Of a stretch of 64,000 bases of DNA, positions 43,956-52,653 are shown piece after piece. The DNA comes from Mesorhizobium_L sp035547755 (GTDB lineage Bacteria; Pseudomonadota; Alphaproteobacteria; Rhizobiales; Rhizobiaceae), in the NCBI GenBank assembly GCA_035547755.1, contig DASZUG010000056.1:32525-96524 (forward strand), read 5' to 3'. The position numbers and the translations under genes were made by a program. Position 1 is the stretch's first letter. The number at the start of each line of letters is the position of its first letter. The notes under the pieces are model-generated. The model was not told the DNA's origin. It ran no database searches and saw only the letters and a list, made by a program, of their open reading frames with translations.

Positions 43956-44013
43956 GTAACGTTTGACATGGGATGACCGGGACGGCCAAGGCATTGACAC
44001 ATGGAGGTCAGTG

Positions 44014-46794
44014 ATGGCGAAAACGGCGAACGAAACGGCGGCACCCCGCCAACCCGTCCAGGACCAGCCCTTCTTCGATACGACTGCCTACGGGTCCGGT
44101 CCCGATGATTCGATCATGGACGCGACCGAGAACGCCGCGATCACCCATCATGTGGCGGAGCTGAACGGCAATTCCATCTCCTATACGGCGCGAGCCGGCC
44201 ATCTCGTCGCCGTCGATCCGTCGAGTTCGAAGCCGGCCGCGAAATTCTTCTATGTCGCCTTTACCGCCGACGGTAAGGACCCGGCGACGCGTCCTGTAAC
44301 GTTCTTCTATAATGGCGGACCGGGCTCCTCATCGGTCTTCCTGCTGCTCGGCTCCTTCGCACCGCGGCGCATCAAGACAAATATGCCGGGCTTCACGCCG
44401 CCGCCTCCCTACGCCATGGAGGATAATCCCGACAGCCTGATCGACCGCAGCGATCTCGTCTACATCAATCCCGTCGGCACCGGCTATTCCGCGGCGATCG
44501 CGCCGTTCAAGAACCGCGATTTCTGGGGTGTCGACCAGGATGCCGTCTCGATCAAGCAGTTCATCAAGCGGTATCTGAGCGCCTTCAACCGCTGGAATTC
44601 GCCGCGCTTCCTGTTCGGCGAATCCTACGGCACGGCGCGCAGCTGCGTGCTGGCCTGGCTGCTGCACGAAGACGGGCTCGATCTCAACGGCGTCACACTG
44701 CAATCGAGCGTGCTCGACTATCCGGCCAATTTCTCCAACGCCGCCGGCCTGCTGCCGACCTTCGCTGCGGATGCCTGGTATCACAGGAAGACCCGCATCG
44801 AGCCGCCGGCGGCGGACCTGCCTTCCTTCATGGATACAGTATGCGCGTTCGCGCAAGGACCTTACGCTCGCGCGCTGAAGTCATTTCCCAACGCGAAATC
44901 CTCGACCGTGAAGACGCTGAGCCGCTATATCGGTCTTCCGGTCAGCATGCTCGAGGGATGGCGCCTCAACGTCGAAGCCGCCGACCGCCTCGGCCATTCC
45001 GCTTTCCTCATCGAATTGCTGCGCGACAAGGGACTGGCGCTCGGCGCCTATGACGGACGCGTCACCGGCATCGATACCGGCATCGCGGCCATCGTCTCGC
45101 CCGACGGCGGCATGAACGATCCGACCATGGCCGCGGTTGGCGGTGTCTACACGACGATGTGGAACAGCTACCTCGCCAACGACCTCGAATTTACCGCCAC
45201 CTCGAACTTCATCGACCTCAACGACCAGGCGTTCCAGTTCTGGGATTTCAGCCACACCGATCCGGCGGGCAGGGTGCAGAAGCCGGACAGCCAGGGCAAC
45301 CCGACGCTCTACACGGCCGGCGATCTCGCCGCCACCATGGCCGCCAATCCAGACATGCTGGTGCTTTCGGCCAACGGCTATTTCGATTCCGTGACGCCCT
45401 TCTTCCAGACTCGGCTGACGCTCGACGCCATGCCGCTCGAGGACGCCCGCGCGCGCGCCAATCTGACGATCCGATATTATCCGTCCGGCCATATGGTTTA
45501 TCTCGACGGGACGTCGCGGACGGCGCTGAAAGCCGACCTTGCCGCCATATACGACCGGGCGTTCACCAGAAACGTGGCGCAGCTGCGCGTCAGGGCGATA
45601 CTGCCCCGCACCGTGCCGAACATTGTCCGGCCGTATTTCAAGCTGCCCCATGCGGGCGAACGCGCCTTGCGCCCGGCGGCGGCGGGTGCCGTCCCCTGGA
45701 CGGTGCCGGACCTGTGCAAGGCCTATTCCTGGCCGACGAGCCTTGCCGGGGACGGCGTCATTGCTATCCTCGAATTCAGTGGCGGCTGGATCAAAAAGGA
45801 TATCGTGACCTATTTCCGGGCGGCCGGTCTGCCGGTGCCCGATATCACCGACGTTCCGGTCGGCGCCGGGCGCAACGATCCGAACCGGCATTCGGGCGAT
45901 CCGGCCGGCGATCCCGATCGCGAGGTGGCGCTCGATATCGAGGTTGCAGGCGCGGCCTATTCCATCGCGACGGGCAAGGCGGCGACGATCCGCGTCTACT
46001 GGGCCGATGCAAGCGACTGGAATGCGATGGCGACCGCTATCACCGCCGCCGTGGCCGATGGTTGCGATGTCTGCTCGGTCTCCTGGGGTTCCGACGAAGC
46101 CAACTGGCGGGCGGCGGCGCGCCAGACGGGCGTGGATTACCCCGGCAAGCTGAACGCAGCGGCAGAAGCCGCCACGAAGGCCGGCATGATCGTCTTTGCC
46201 GCGTCGGGCGACAATGATTCCTCCGACGGCGGGTCCGACCCGGCCAATGTCGATCTGCCCTCGTCCAGCCCGTTCTTCGTCGGCTGTGGCGGCACGATGA
46301 AGCCGCACGACCTGAAAGCGCCGGAGACCGTTTGGAATGATAATCCCGGCGATCCGAACGGGGAGGGCACCGGCGGCGGCTTCTCCGAATTGTTCCGCCC
46401 GATGCCGGCATGGCAGGCGGGCGCGCCGCACGGACCGGGGCGCATGGTGCCCGACATATCCGCCAATGCGGATCCCTATACGGGCTATGAGGTGTTCGTC
46501 CACGGCGGCCGCGAAACGGTGGGCGGCACCAGCGCCGTGGCGCCGCTCTATGCCGGCCTGTTCGCCGCCTTCGGGCGCAAGCTCGGGCTGGTGACGCCGC
46601 GGCTTTGGCTTAATCAGGCGTGCTTCAACGACATCACCCTCGGCGACAACGGCTATTACCGGGCGCGCACCGGCCCCGATCCCTGCACCGGCATCGGCAC
46701 CCCGATCGCGAATAGACTGAGCGCGCGTTTCAACGCGCCGCGCAAGGCCCCGTCGGAAGCTGGGCCAGCACCACGACGCCGGGCGCGGACGTAA
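44014..46794 (+). CDS. Fused S10 serine carboxypeptidase-S53 sedolisin double protease
   Basis: A 926-residue protein; the start has GGAGG eight bases upstream. Residues 20-510 form a serine carboxypeptidase-like (S10) domain with a complete triad: S204 in GESYGT, D458 in GYFDSVTP and H493 in SGHMVY. Residues 550-910 form a sedolisin (S53) domain: E637 and D641 (REVALDIE), D733 (SGDNDSS), S840 in GGTSAVAP and the calcium-site pattern DPCTGIGTP. There is no signal peptide and no recognisable S53 pro-domain; the S10 part occupies its place. Both families work best at acidic pH. The neighbours give no clear role. Confidence 0.88.
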   Translation: MAKTANETAAPRQPVQDQPFFDTTAYGSGPDDSIMDATENAAITHHVAELNGNSISYTARAGHLVAVDPSSSKPAAKFFYVAFTADGKDPATRPVTFFYNGGPGSSSVFLLLGSFAPRRIKTNMPGFTPPPPYAMEDNPDSLIDRSDLVYINPVGTGYSAAIAPFKNRDFWGVDQDAVSIKQFIKRYLSAFNRWNSPRFLFGESYGTARSCVLAWLLHEDGLDLNGVTLQSSVLDYPANFSNAAGLLPTFAADAWYHRKTRIEPPAADLPSFMDTVCAFAQGPYARALKSFPNAKSSTVKTLSRYIGLPVSMLEGWRLNVEAADRLGHSAFLIELLRDKGLALGAYDGRVTGIDTGIAAIVSPDGGMNDPTMAAVGGVYTTMWNSYLANDLEFTATSNFIDLNDQAFQFWDFSHTDPAGRVQKPDSQGNPTLYTAGDLAATMAANPDMLVLSANGYFDSVTPFFQTRLTLDAMPLEDARARANLTIRYYPSGHMVYLDGTSRTALKADLAAIYDRAFTRNVAQLRVRAILPRTVPNIVRPYFKLPHAGERALRPAAAGAVPWTVPDLCKAYSWPTSLAGDGVIAILEFSGGWIKKDIVTYFRAAGLPVPDITDVPVGAGRNDPNRHSGDPAGDPDREVALDIEVAGAAYSIATGKAATIRVYWADASDWNAMATAITAAVADGCDVCSVSWGSDEANWRAAARQTGVDYPGKLNAAAEAATKAGMIVFAASGDNDSSDGGSDPANVDLPSSSPFFVGCGGTMKPHDLKAPETVWNDNPGDPNGEGTGGGFSELFRPMPAWQAGAPHGPGRMVPDISANADPYTGYEVFVHGGRETVGGTSAVAPLYAGLFAAFGRKLGLVTPRLWLNQACFNDITLGDNGYYRARTGPDPCTGIGTPIANRLSARFNAPRKAPSEAGPAPRRRART

Positions 46795-46930
46795 CAAAGG
46801 CGGCGTAGAGTGTCGTCTGGCCGTTAGGTCGTGCGCCGAGTCCACGACCTAATTGGGTCCTCCTCGTTTTGCACGGAATCACGATGGTTTGAAGCAGGCC
46901 GACGCACCCACTTTCGGCCAGGCGTCAGCT

Positions 46931-46959
46931 TTGACAACTACATGTGATAGCGCTAACAT
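46931..46959 (+). promoter_or_regulatory. Promoter with LacI operator for the third importer operon
   Basis: TTGACA (46931-46936), 17 bases, then TAACAT (46954-46959). The palindromic TGATAGCGCTAACA (46945-46958) lies in the spacer and covers the -10 box, an ideal place for repression. The same motif recurs at 49776 and 51789. Confidence 0.7.
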
Positions 46960-46984
46960 CTTGCTATTGGAGGAAAGCCTGGAA

Positions 46985-47821
46985 ATGGTCATGACGTCTG
47001 AAAGTCGCCCTGACGTGGCAAAGGCTCCGCCGAAGGCAAAGGAGGCTCGGATCGGTTTGCTGGCCGTTCGGCGGATTGCCCTGTCGCTGGTCCCTTGGCT
47101 GGCGATCATCGGCCTCTGGTATCTCGTGCATATCTCAGGCGTGGTGAAGGCTTCGCTGGTGCCGACGCCGTGGCAGGTGGCGACGAAATGGTGGGTGCTC
47201 GTCACACAGAACGGCTTCCTGATCGACATGTACATGTCGACGCAGCGTGTCGTCTTAGGTGTCGCGCTCGGCATCGTGGCGGCTGTCCCGGTAGGTTTCG
47301 TGCTTGGCTGGTACCAGCCGGCCCGCCGTTTCATCGATCCTCCGGTCAATTTCTTCCGGGCGCTGCCGCCGATCGCATTGATCCCGCTGGTGATCGTCTA
47401 TTTCGGCATCGGCGAAGTGGCCAAGATCGTCATCCTGTTCTATGCCGCATTCTTCTCCGGCGTCATCGTCATGTATGAGGGCATTGCGCAGATCAGCCCG
47501 CTTTATCTTAGGGTCGCGCGCACGCTCGGCGCCACCGATCTTGAAATCTTCTGGCGTGTCATCGTGCCGCTTGCGGTGCCGCACATGCTGACCGCGCTGC
47601 GCGTTTCGCTCGGCGTCGCCTGGGCGACGCTTGTGGCCGCGGAGCTTATCGCCGCCCAGCGCGGACTTGGGTCCGTGATCGAGGATGCCTCATCGTTCTT
47701 TCAGCTCGACGTAATCTATGCCGGCATCCTTACAATCGGCGCGATCGCGCTTGCCATGGATTATCTTGTACGCCGTCTGACGCGCCGCGTGCTTTCCTGG
47801 CAGGAAAGGATGTCGTCGTGA
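46985..47821 (+). CDS. ABC importer permease, SsuC/TauC type
   Basis: A 278-residue permease with a 30-residue charged N-terminus. Helices and the EAA loop are typical: LYLRVARTLGATDLEIFW then VIVPLAVPHMLTALR. The ATG at 46985 has GGAGG about 11 bases upstream; an ATG at 46991 is possible. It is the first gene of the importer operon under the LacI operator and overlaps the ATPase gene (GTGA). Confidence 0.9.
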   Translation: MVMTSESRPDVAKAPPKAKEARIGLLAVRRIALSLVPWLAIIGLWYLVHISGVVKASLVPTPWQVATKWWVLVTQNGFLIDMYMSTQRVVLGVALGIVAAVPVGFVLGWYQPARRFIDPPVNFFRALPPIALIPLVIVYFGIGEVAKIVILFYAAFFSGVIVMYEGIAQISPLYLRVARTLGATDLEIFWRVIVPLAVPHMLTALRVSLGVAWATLVAAELIAAQRGLGSVIEDASSFFQLDVIYAGILTIGAIALAMDYLVRRLTRRVLSWQERMSS

Positions 47822-48633
47822 ACGCCGCTCCTGACCGTATTGTCTTCGAGCAGGTCTCGATGCGATTTGATCTCGACCGCGGGCCGTTGAAGGTCGTGGA
47901 CGAGGTTTCCTTCTCCATCCATGATGGTGAATTCGTGGCGCTCGTCGGTCCGTCCGGCTGCGGCAAGACGACAATGCTCAACATGGTGGCGGGTTTCGTC
48001 ACGCCGACTGCGGGAACGGTGCGGCTGGACGGCGCGCCGATCGCCGGCCCCGGCCCTGAGCGTGGCGTGATGTTCCAGGAATATGGCGTGTTCCCCTGGC
48101 TGACGGTCGCCGGCAACATCGAATTCGGTCTCAAACTCAGCGCCAATCGGGTGAGCGCCGCCGAGCGCAAGGAAATCTGCGAGCGCTACCTGAGGCTGAT
48201 GCGGCTCGCCGACTTCCGCAACGCCTATCCTAAGACGCTCTCTGGTGGCATGCGTCAGCGGGTGGCGCTTGCACGCGCCTATGCCGTGCGTCCCGAATTC
48301 CTGCTGATGGATGAGCCTTTCGGCGCGCTCGATGCGCAGACGCGCAGCGCCATGCAAGACCTTCTGCTTGAGGTGCTGCAGACCGAAGGCAAGACGGTGA
48401 TGATGATCACGCACTCCGTCGACGAGGCCCTCTATCTGGCGTCACGAATCGTCGTCGTTTCCGCAAGGCCGGCGCGGATACGCAAGATCATCGACGTGCC
48501 TTTCGCCTATCCCCGCGAGGAGTCGCTGCACGACAAGCCCGAATTCGCCGAACTCCGCTCCGAGATCCGTGATCTCGTGATGCAGGAATATGCGGCCCAG
48601 GAACGGCAGACGCGCCTGCGCCTGTCGGAATAA
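47818..48633 (+). CDS. ABC importer ATPase, SsuB/TauB type
   Basis: A 271-residue ATPase from a GTG start overlapping the permease stop. Walker A GPSGCGKTTMLNM, Q-loop MFQEYGVFPW, signature LSGGMRQRVALARAY, Walker B FLLMDEPFGALD and H-switch MMITHSVDEA are intact. It powers the third importer of this class in the window. Confidence 0.92.
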   Translation: MNAAPDRIVFEQVSMRFDLDRGPLKVVDEVSFSIHDGEFVALVGPSGCGKTTMLNMVAGFVTPTAGTVRLDGAPIAGPGPERGVMFQEYGVFPWLTVAGNIEFGLKLSANRVSAAERKEICERYLRLMRLADFRNAYPKTLSGGMRQRVALARAYAVRPEFLLMDEPFGALDAQTRSAMQDLLLEVLQTEGKTVMMITHSVDEALYLASRIVVVSARPARIRKIIDVPFAYPREESLHDKPEFAELRSEIRDLVMQEYAAQERQTRLRLSE

Positions 48634-48653
48634 GAACAGGAGGAGGAAAAGAA

Positions 48654-49664
48654 ATGGATGAAAAAATCAGCAGACGCAGCGTGGTGAAGGCGATCGGAGC
48701 CGGCACTGCCCTCGGCGTTTTGGGGATGCCGGCGATCGCCAGGGCGGCGGACAGCATCAAGGTCGGCTATCTGCATACGCTCGCGGTCGATGGCCAGTTG
48801 TGGCTTGCCGATCACGAGGGTTACTGGAAAGAGCAGAAGCTGGCGCCGCAATTCGTCAAGTTCACGACCGGGCTGCAACTCTTCCAGGCGATGATCGGCG
48901 GTTCGATCGACATGCTCGTCACGGGCGCCGTCATTTCCAATTTCCCGGCGCGCGGACAGGGCAAGGCCTTCCTGATGAACGATATCGAGTTCGCCACCGC
49001 GCAATTGTGGGTCAACCCGGCAAAGGGTGTTTCGGACTGGAAGGACCTTAAGGGAAAGACGATCGCGACGACGCTGGGCACGACGGCCCATGTGTTTCTC
49101 GCTACCGCCCTGAAGGCGCACGGGCTGACCCCGGACAAGGACGTCAAGCTCCTGAACCAGACCATGTCGCAGGCGGTGACGTCCTTCATCTCCGGCGCCG
49201 TGCCGGCCGTCGCCCTATGGGTGCCGTTCAACATCTCCGTCGAAAAGCAACTGCCCGACGCCAAGATGATCGACGATGCCTCGCATTATTATCCCCAGGC
49301 GGCGATCATGGACGGATGGGCGTGTCAGGAAGGCTTCATGAAGGAGAAGCCGGACATCCTGAAGCGGGTCATCAAGGCCTGGCAGCCGGCGAACGATTTT
49401 CTGGTCGAAAAGCCCGACGAGGCCCTGAAGATCATCCAGGAGAAATATTATCCGAAGGTGCCGCTTGCCGATCTCAAGGTGCAATACAAGGCCGAGAAGG
49501 TCTTCGACAGCAAGCATTGGGTCGAACTGTTCAAGAACGGTCAGGTCACCAAATGGCTGCAGCAGGTGACCGACTTCTATGTTTCGGTCGGCGGCATCAG
49601 CAATCCGGTTCCGGCGAAGGACTATTTCGTGCCGGATTTCTATCTGGATGTCGTGAAAGCCTGA
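48654..49664 (+). CDS. NMT1/SsuA-like substrate-binding protein with Tat-like signal
   Basis: A 336-residue protein with N-terminal SRRSVVKAIGAG, a twin-arginine motif, followed by a hydrophobic stretch ending AIARA. The mature domain has LWLADHEGYWKEQKLAP and AMIGGSIDMLVTGAVIS, typical of the NMT1 fold. The ligand is unknown. Taurine, sulfonate, pyrimidine or aromatic ligands occur in the family. Confidence 0.88.
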   Translation: MDEKISRRSVVKAIGAGTALGVLGMPAIARAADSIKVGYLHTLAVDGQLWLADHEGYWKEQKLAPQFVKFTTGLQLFQAMIGGSIDMLVTGAVISNFPARGQGKAFLMNDIEFATAQLWVNPAKGVSDWKDLKGKTIATTLGTTAHVFLATALKAHGLTPDKDVKLLNQTMSQAVTSFISGAVPAVALWVPFNISVEKQLPDAKMIDDASHYYPQAAIMDGWACQEGFMKEKPDILKRVIKAWQPANDFLVEKPDEALKIIQEKYYPKVPLADLKVQYKAEKVFDSKHWVELFKNGQVTKWLQQVTDFYVSVGGISNPVPAKDYFVPDFYLDVVKA

Positions 49665-49775
49665 CTCGGGTGAGGTGACGGAAAGGCATTAAGCCACGCC
49701 CCCCCTCCCCAACATTCATTCATCGTCCAGCGCCAGATGATCCGTCCTCAGGGGGGTCCGTCTCGGCGCCCGCGA

Positions 49776-49789
49776 TGGTAGCGCTAACT
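49776..49789. promoter_or_regulatory. Second LacI-type operator
   Basis: TGGTAGCGCTAACT matches the other two copies at 12 of 14 positions. It sits 50 bases before the oxidoreductase start, in the 174-base gap after the binding-protein gene, suggesting an internal regulated promoter. Confidence 0.6.
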
Positions 49790-49838
49790 TAACCTGCGCC
49801 GGTTGAAGGGCCGGCGCAGCCCAACGAGGACGGATTCC

Positions 49839-50720
49839 ATGAGCAGGATCGGATTCATCGGTGTCGGCACGATGGGTGCGCCGATGGCGCGCAACATTGC
49901 TAAAGGCGGCCATGAGGTGAAGGCCTACGATATCGACGCCAAGGCCGTCGCGGCGCTCGCCGATGCGGGCATAAAGCCGGCGAAAAGTGCCGTCACCGCC
50001 GCGGGCGGAGCCGAAATTCTGATCACCATGCTGCCCAATTCCCGCCATGTGGAGGAGGCGGCCTTCGGCGAAGGCGGCTTCGCATCGGCACTCTCGCGCG
50101 ATGCGCTTTATATCGATATGAGCACGATCGCCCCCGCGACGACGGATTCGATCGGCGCACGCATGGCCGAACGGGGCATTGCCATGGTCGACGCGCCGGT
50201 AGGCCGCCAGCAAAGTCACGCGGTGGCCGGCAAATTGATGATCATGGTCGGCGGTGCGGATGAGGCGGTAACGCGTGCAAGGCCCGTGCTCGAACTGATG
50301 GGCGATACGATCATTCATTGCGGGCGGCTCGGCATGGGCGTGCGCATGAAAGTCGTCAACAACTACATGTCGATCGCGCTCAATTCGCTGTCTGCCGAGG
50401 CATTGGTCCTGGCCGAGCGTTCGGGTCTCGATCCGAACCTGGCGCGGGAGGTCATGCTCGGGACCGCGGCCGGGCAGGGGCACTTCGGCGGGACTTACCC
50501 GGCAAAGGTTCTGAAGGGCGACCTGACGCCGGGCTTCATGATCGATCTGGCGCAGAAGGACATGGGGCTGGCGCTCGATCTTGCCGCCTCTCTCGATGTT
50601 TCTGTCGGGACGGGAAAGGCGGCGCGGGCCGCCTATGACCAGGCGCAGAAGGAAGGCCGCGGCCGGGAAGACTGGACGGCCGTCTATGCGTCCGCCCGCC
50701 GCAGCGCCGGCCTTGGCTGA
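49839..50720 (+). CDS. NAD(P)-dependent oxidoreductase, 3-hydroxyisobutyrate dehydrogenase family
   Basis: A 293-residue beta-hydroxyacid dehydrogenase-type enzyme. The N-terminal Rossmann motif is IGFIGVGTMGAPMARN; the substrate-binding signature MVDAPVGRQQSHAV is a variant of DAPVSGG; the catalytic lysine region MKVVNNYMSIALNSL is intact. Relatives reduce or oxidise 2- or 3-hydroxyacids such as tartronate semialdehyde or 3-hydroxyisobutyrate. Its last 37 bases overlap the convergent LacI gene. With the LacI operator upstream, it likely processes the compound imported by the preceding transporter. Confidence 0.85.
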   Translation: MSRIGFIGVGTMGAPMARNIAKGGHEVKAYDIDAKAVAALADAGIKPAKSAVTAAGGAEILITMLPNSRHVEEAAFGEGGFASALSRDALYIDMSTIAPATTDSIGARMAERGIAMVDAPVGRQQSHAVAGKLMIMVGGADEAVTRARPVLELMGDTIIHCGRLGMGVRMKVVNNYMSIALNSLSAEALVLAERSGLDPNLAREVMLGTAAGQGHFGGTYPAKVLKGDLTPGFMIDLAQKDMGLALDLAASLDVSVGTGKAARAAYDQAQKEGRGREDWTAVYASARRSAGLG

Positions 50721-51772
50721 ACAACTGGCGCGGCGCGCGTCGAGCCGCGGGAGACGATCTCGAAGCCGAGATCGATGATCCTGTCGTTGCTCTCGCGCCC
50801 GGCGATGCGGTCGAGGATGAGTTGGGCTGCGCGCGCGCCGATCTCGTAGCGCGGAATGCGCACCGTCGTCAGCCCCGGCACCGTTTCGGCGGCGAGATCG
50901 ACATCGTCGAAGCCCGCGATGCCGAACTCATCCGGTACGGCTATCCCGCGCCGCTGGCATTCGAGCAACGCGCCGGCGGCAAGAATATCGTTGGCGAAGA
51001 AAATCGCATCCATATCCGGATGCGCCTCGACGAGGCTCGCGAGCGCCAGCGCGCCGTTGCGGAAGCTGAAGGCCGCCTCCCTTTCGAGCGAGCGCGCCTC
51101 CGGAAGACCGCATTCCCGCACGGCCCGGCGGTAGCCGGCGACGCGGCTCGCCGCCCGGTCGTTGTGCTCAACCGGCGCGGAGACGAGGCCGATCTTGCGA
51201 TAGCCGAGGCCGTGGAGATGGCGCACCATCGCGTGTGCCGCCTTCTCGTTCGAGAACCCGACCAGCATATCGATCGGCTCCTCGCTGAGACTCCATGTTT
51301 CAACGACGGCGATGCCGGCGCGGCCCAGCAGTGTCCTGGTGCGGTCGGCGTGGGAGACGCCGGTAAGAACCAGCCCGCTCGGCCGCTGCGCCACGAAGGC
51401 GGACACCAGATCGGCCTCGACCTCCAGCGAATAGCCGCTATTGGCCAGCATCAGATGATAGCCCTCCTTGAGCAGCACGTCCGTCATGCCCTGGACCTTG
51501 TCCGCGAAGATCGAGTTGATGATCGTCGGAATGATCACGCCGATCGTGTGGCTGCGATTGGAGGCCAGGCTGCCGGCGAGCCGGTTTGGGATATAGCCGG
51601 TCTTCTCGATCGCTTCCCAGACGGCCTCACGGGTCTTCTCGGCGACCTTGTCGGGTGTGTTCAGCGCACGCGAAACGGTGATCGCCGACACACCGGCAAG
51701 GCGGGCGACTTCTTCTATCCTGACCGCGGTGCCGAGCCCGCGGGGACGGCGTGTGGCGCTTTCCTTCGGCAT
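50684..51772 (-). CDS. LacI family transcriptional repressor (GntR-like)
   Basis: A 362-residue repressor. The HTH (residues about 17-42, RIEEVARLAGVSAITVSRAL) is followed by a hinge helix (IPNRLAGSLASN) and a periplasmic-binding-protein-like effector domain. It resembles gluconate-repressor-type LacI proteins. Its own promoter carries the palindrome TGTTAGCGCTATCA, also found before the importer operon and the oxidoreductase gene, so the regulon can be read from this window. Confidence 0.92.
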   Translation of the reverse strand: MPKESATRRPRGLGTAVRIEEVARLAGVSAITVSRALNTPDKVAEKTREAVWEAIEKTGYIPNRLAGSLASNRSHTIGVIIPTIINSIFADKVQGMTDVLLKEGYHLMLANSGYSLEVEADLVSAFVAQRPSGLVLTGVSHADRTRTLLGRAGIAVVETWSLSEEPIDMLVGFSNEKAAHAMVRHLHGLGYRKIGLVSAPVEHNDRAASRVAGYRRAVRECGLPEARSLEREAAFSFRNGALALASLVEAHPDMDAIFFANDILAAGALLECQRRGIAVPDEFGIAGFDDVDLAAETVPGLTTVRIPRYEIGARAAQLILDRIAGRESNDRIIDLGFEIVSRGSTRAAPVVQPRPALRRADA

Positions 51773-51788
51773 CTTGACCTTTCCGTTA

Positions 51789-51802
51789 TGATAGCGCTAA
51801 CA
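51789..51802. promoter_or_regulatory. Third LacI-type operator (autoregulatory)
   Basis: TGATAGCGCTAACA, identical over 14 bases to the copy at 46945-46958, lies 17 bases upstream of the lacI-family start codon on the opposite strand. Confidence 0.65.
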
Positions 51803-51903
51803 CAACCATCTGTCTCCTCCCGTCTTTGTAGGAGTTTCGCCCAGGATGACAAAACACAATTTCGGTAATCTCGCCGCGCGTGGCTGGGCGAATGGAACCG
51901 GCG

Positions 51904-52077
51904 GGATTCGTCGAAGAAAGCCGGAGCGGCATGCTGCACGTCAATCACGGGACGATTCCGGACGACCATATGCCCTTCGGCGGCATCAGGAATTCCGCCG
52001 TCGGCGCCTATTCGATCGGGCCGCCAGTCGCGCAGTTCTATACCAGCCGCCACTCGGTTTCCCTGGAGTCGGCCTGA
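51904..52077 (+). pseudogene. C-terminal remnant of an aldehyde dehydrogenase
   Basis: About 57 codons in one frame end in a stop and read FVEESRSGMLHVNHGTIPDD, then MPFGGIRNSAVGAYSIGP, a clear ALDH C-terminus (the normal form is HVNHGT...PFGGxKxSGxG). Nothing upstream continues the family; the sequence runs into the lacI promoter. It is a truncated leftover, possibly marking a deletion or recombination point. Confidence 0.75.
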
Positions 52078-52272
52078 TTGCAGAAGCGCCTGCAATACGT
52101 TTCTCTGATCAGTCGCTGCTGTCGTCCGGGCGGATGCCAAGATGCTGGGAGCGATTCCAGCAAAACTGTGCAGCCGTTTTGGCGCGGAATTGCGTGAAAA
52201 CAAGGACCTAGTCGCCTTCCGAATGAGCCTAACCGACGGCCGTCGATTATGGATCGACGAAACCGGGCCAAG

Positions 52273-52653
52273 TCAGCGTTGGTCAGGAACCTGCTGGAAG
52301 ACCCACAGCTTCATGACAAGATAGGTCAGGACGGGTGTGAGGCTCATCATTAGCATTGCCGCTATCCAAGCCGGCGAAGCCATTGCATCGACCAGCACGT
52401 AGGAGATCGCGGTATTCATCGCCAACCCCAGCAAAGAAGCGGCAAGAAATCTGTGCAGTTTGCCTTTGCTTTCGAAGGTCCAGGACGAGTGGCCGAAATA
52501 TGAGATCAAAAAGGCCACCGCGTAAGCCAATATCGTCGAAAACACGCCCGACAGACCCAGATGAACGAGGACGACAAAGACGCCACTGTTGACGCATGTT
52601 GCAGACAAGCCAACGATTGCAAAGCGGACCCCTTGAACGGTCAAGCGCTGCAC
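52273..52653 (-). CDS. gtrA: GtrA family membrane protein
   Basis: A 126-residue protein with four helices and the GtrA pattern: VRFAIVGLSATCVNSG at the N-terminus, FLISYFGHSSWTF in the middle and LTYLVMKLWVF at the C-terminus. The GTG start overlaps the stop of the GT2 gene (TAGTG). GtrA proteins probably flip polyprenyl-phosphate-linked sugars made by the partner GT2 enzyme. Confidence 0.88.
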   Translation of the reverse strand: MQRLTVQGVRFAIVGLSATCVNSGVFVVLVHLGLSGVFSTILAYAVAFLISYFGHSSWTFESKGKLHRFLAASLLGLAMNTAISYVLVDAMASPAWIAAMLMMSLTPVLTYLVMKLWVFQQVPDQR

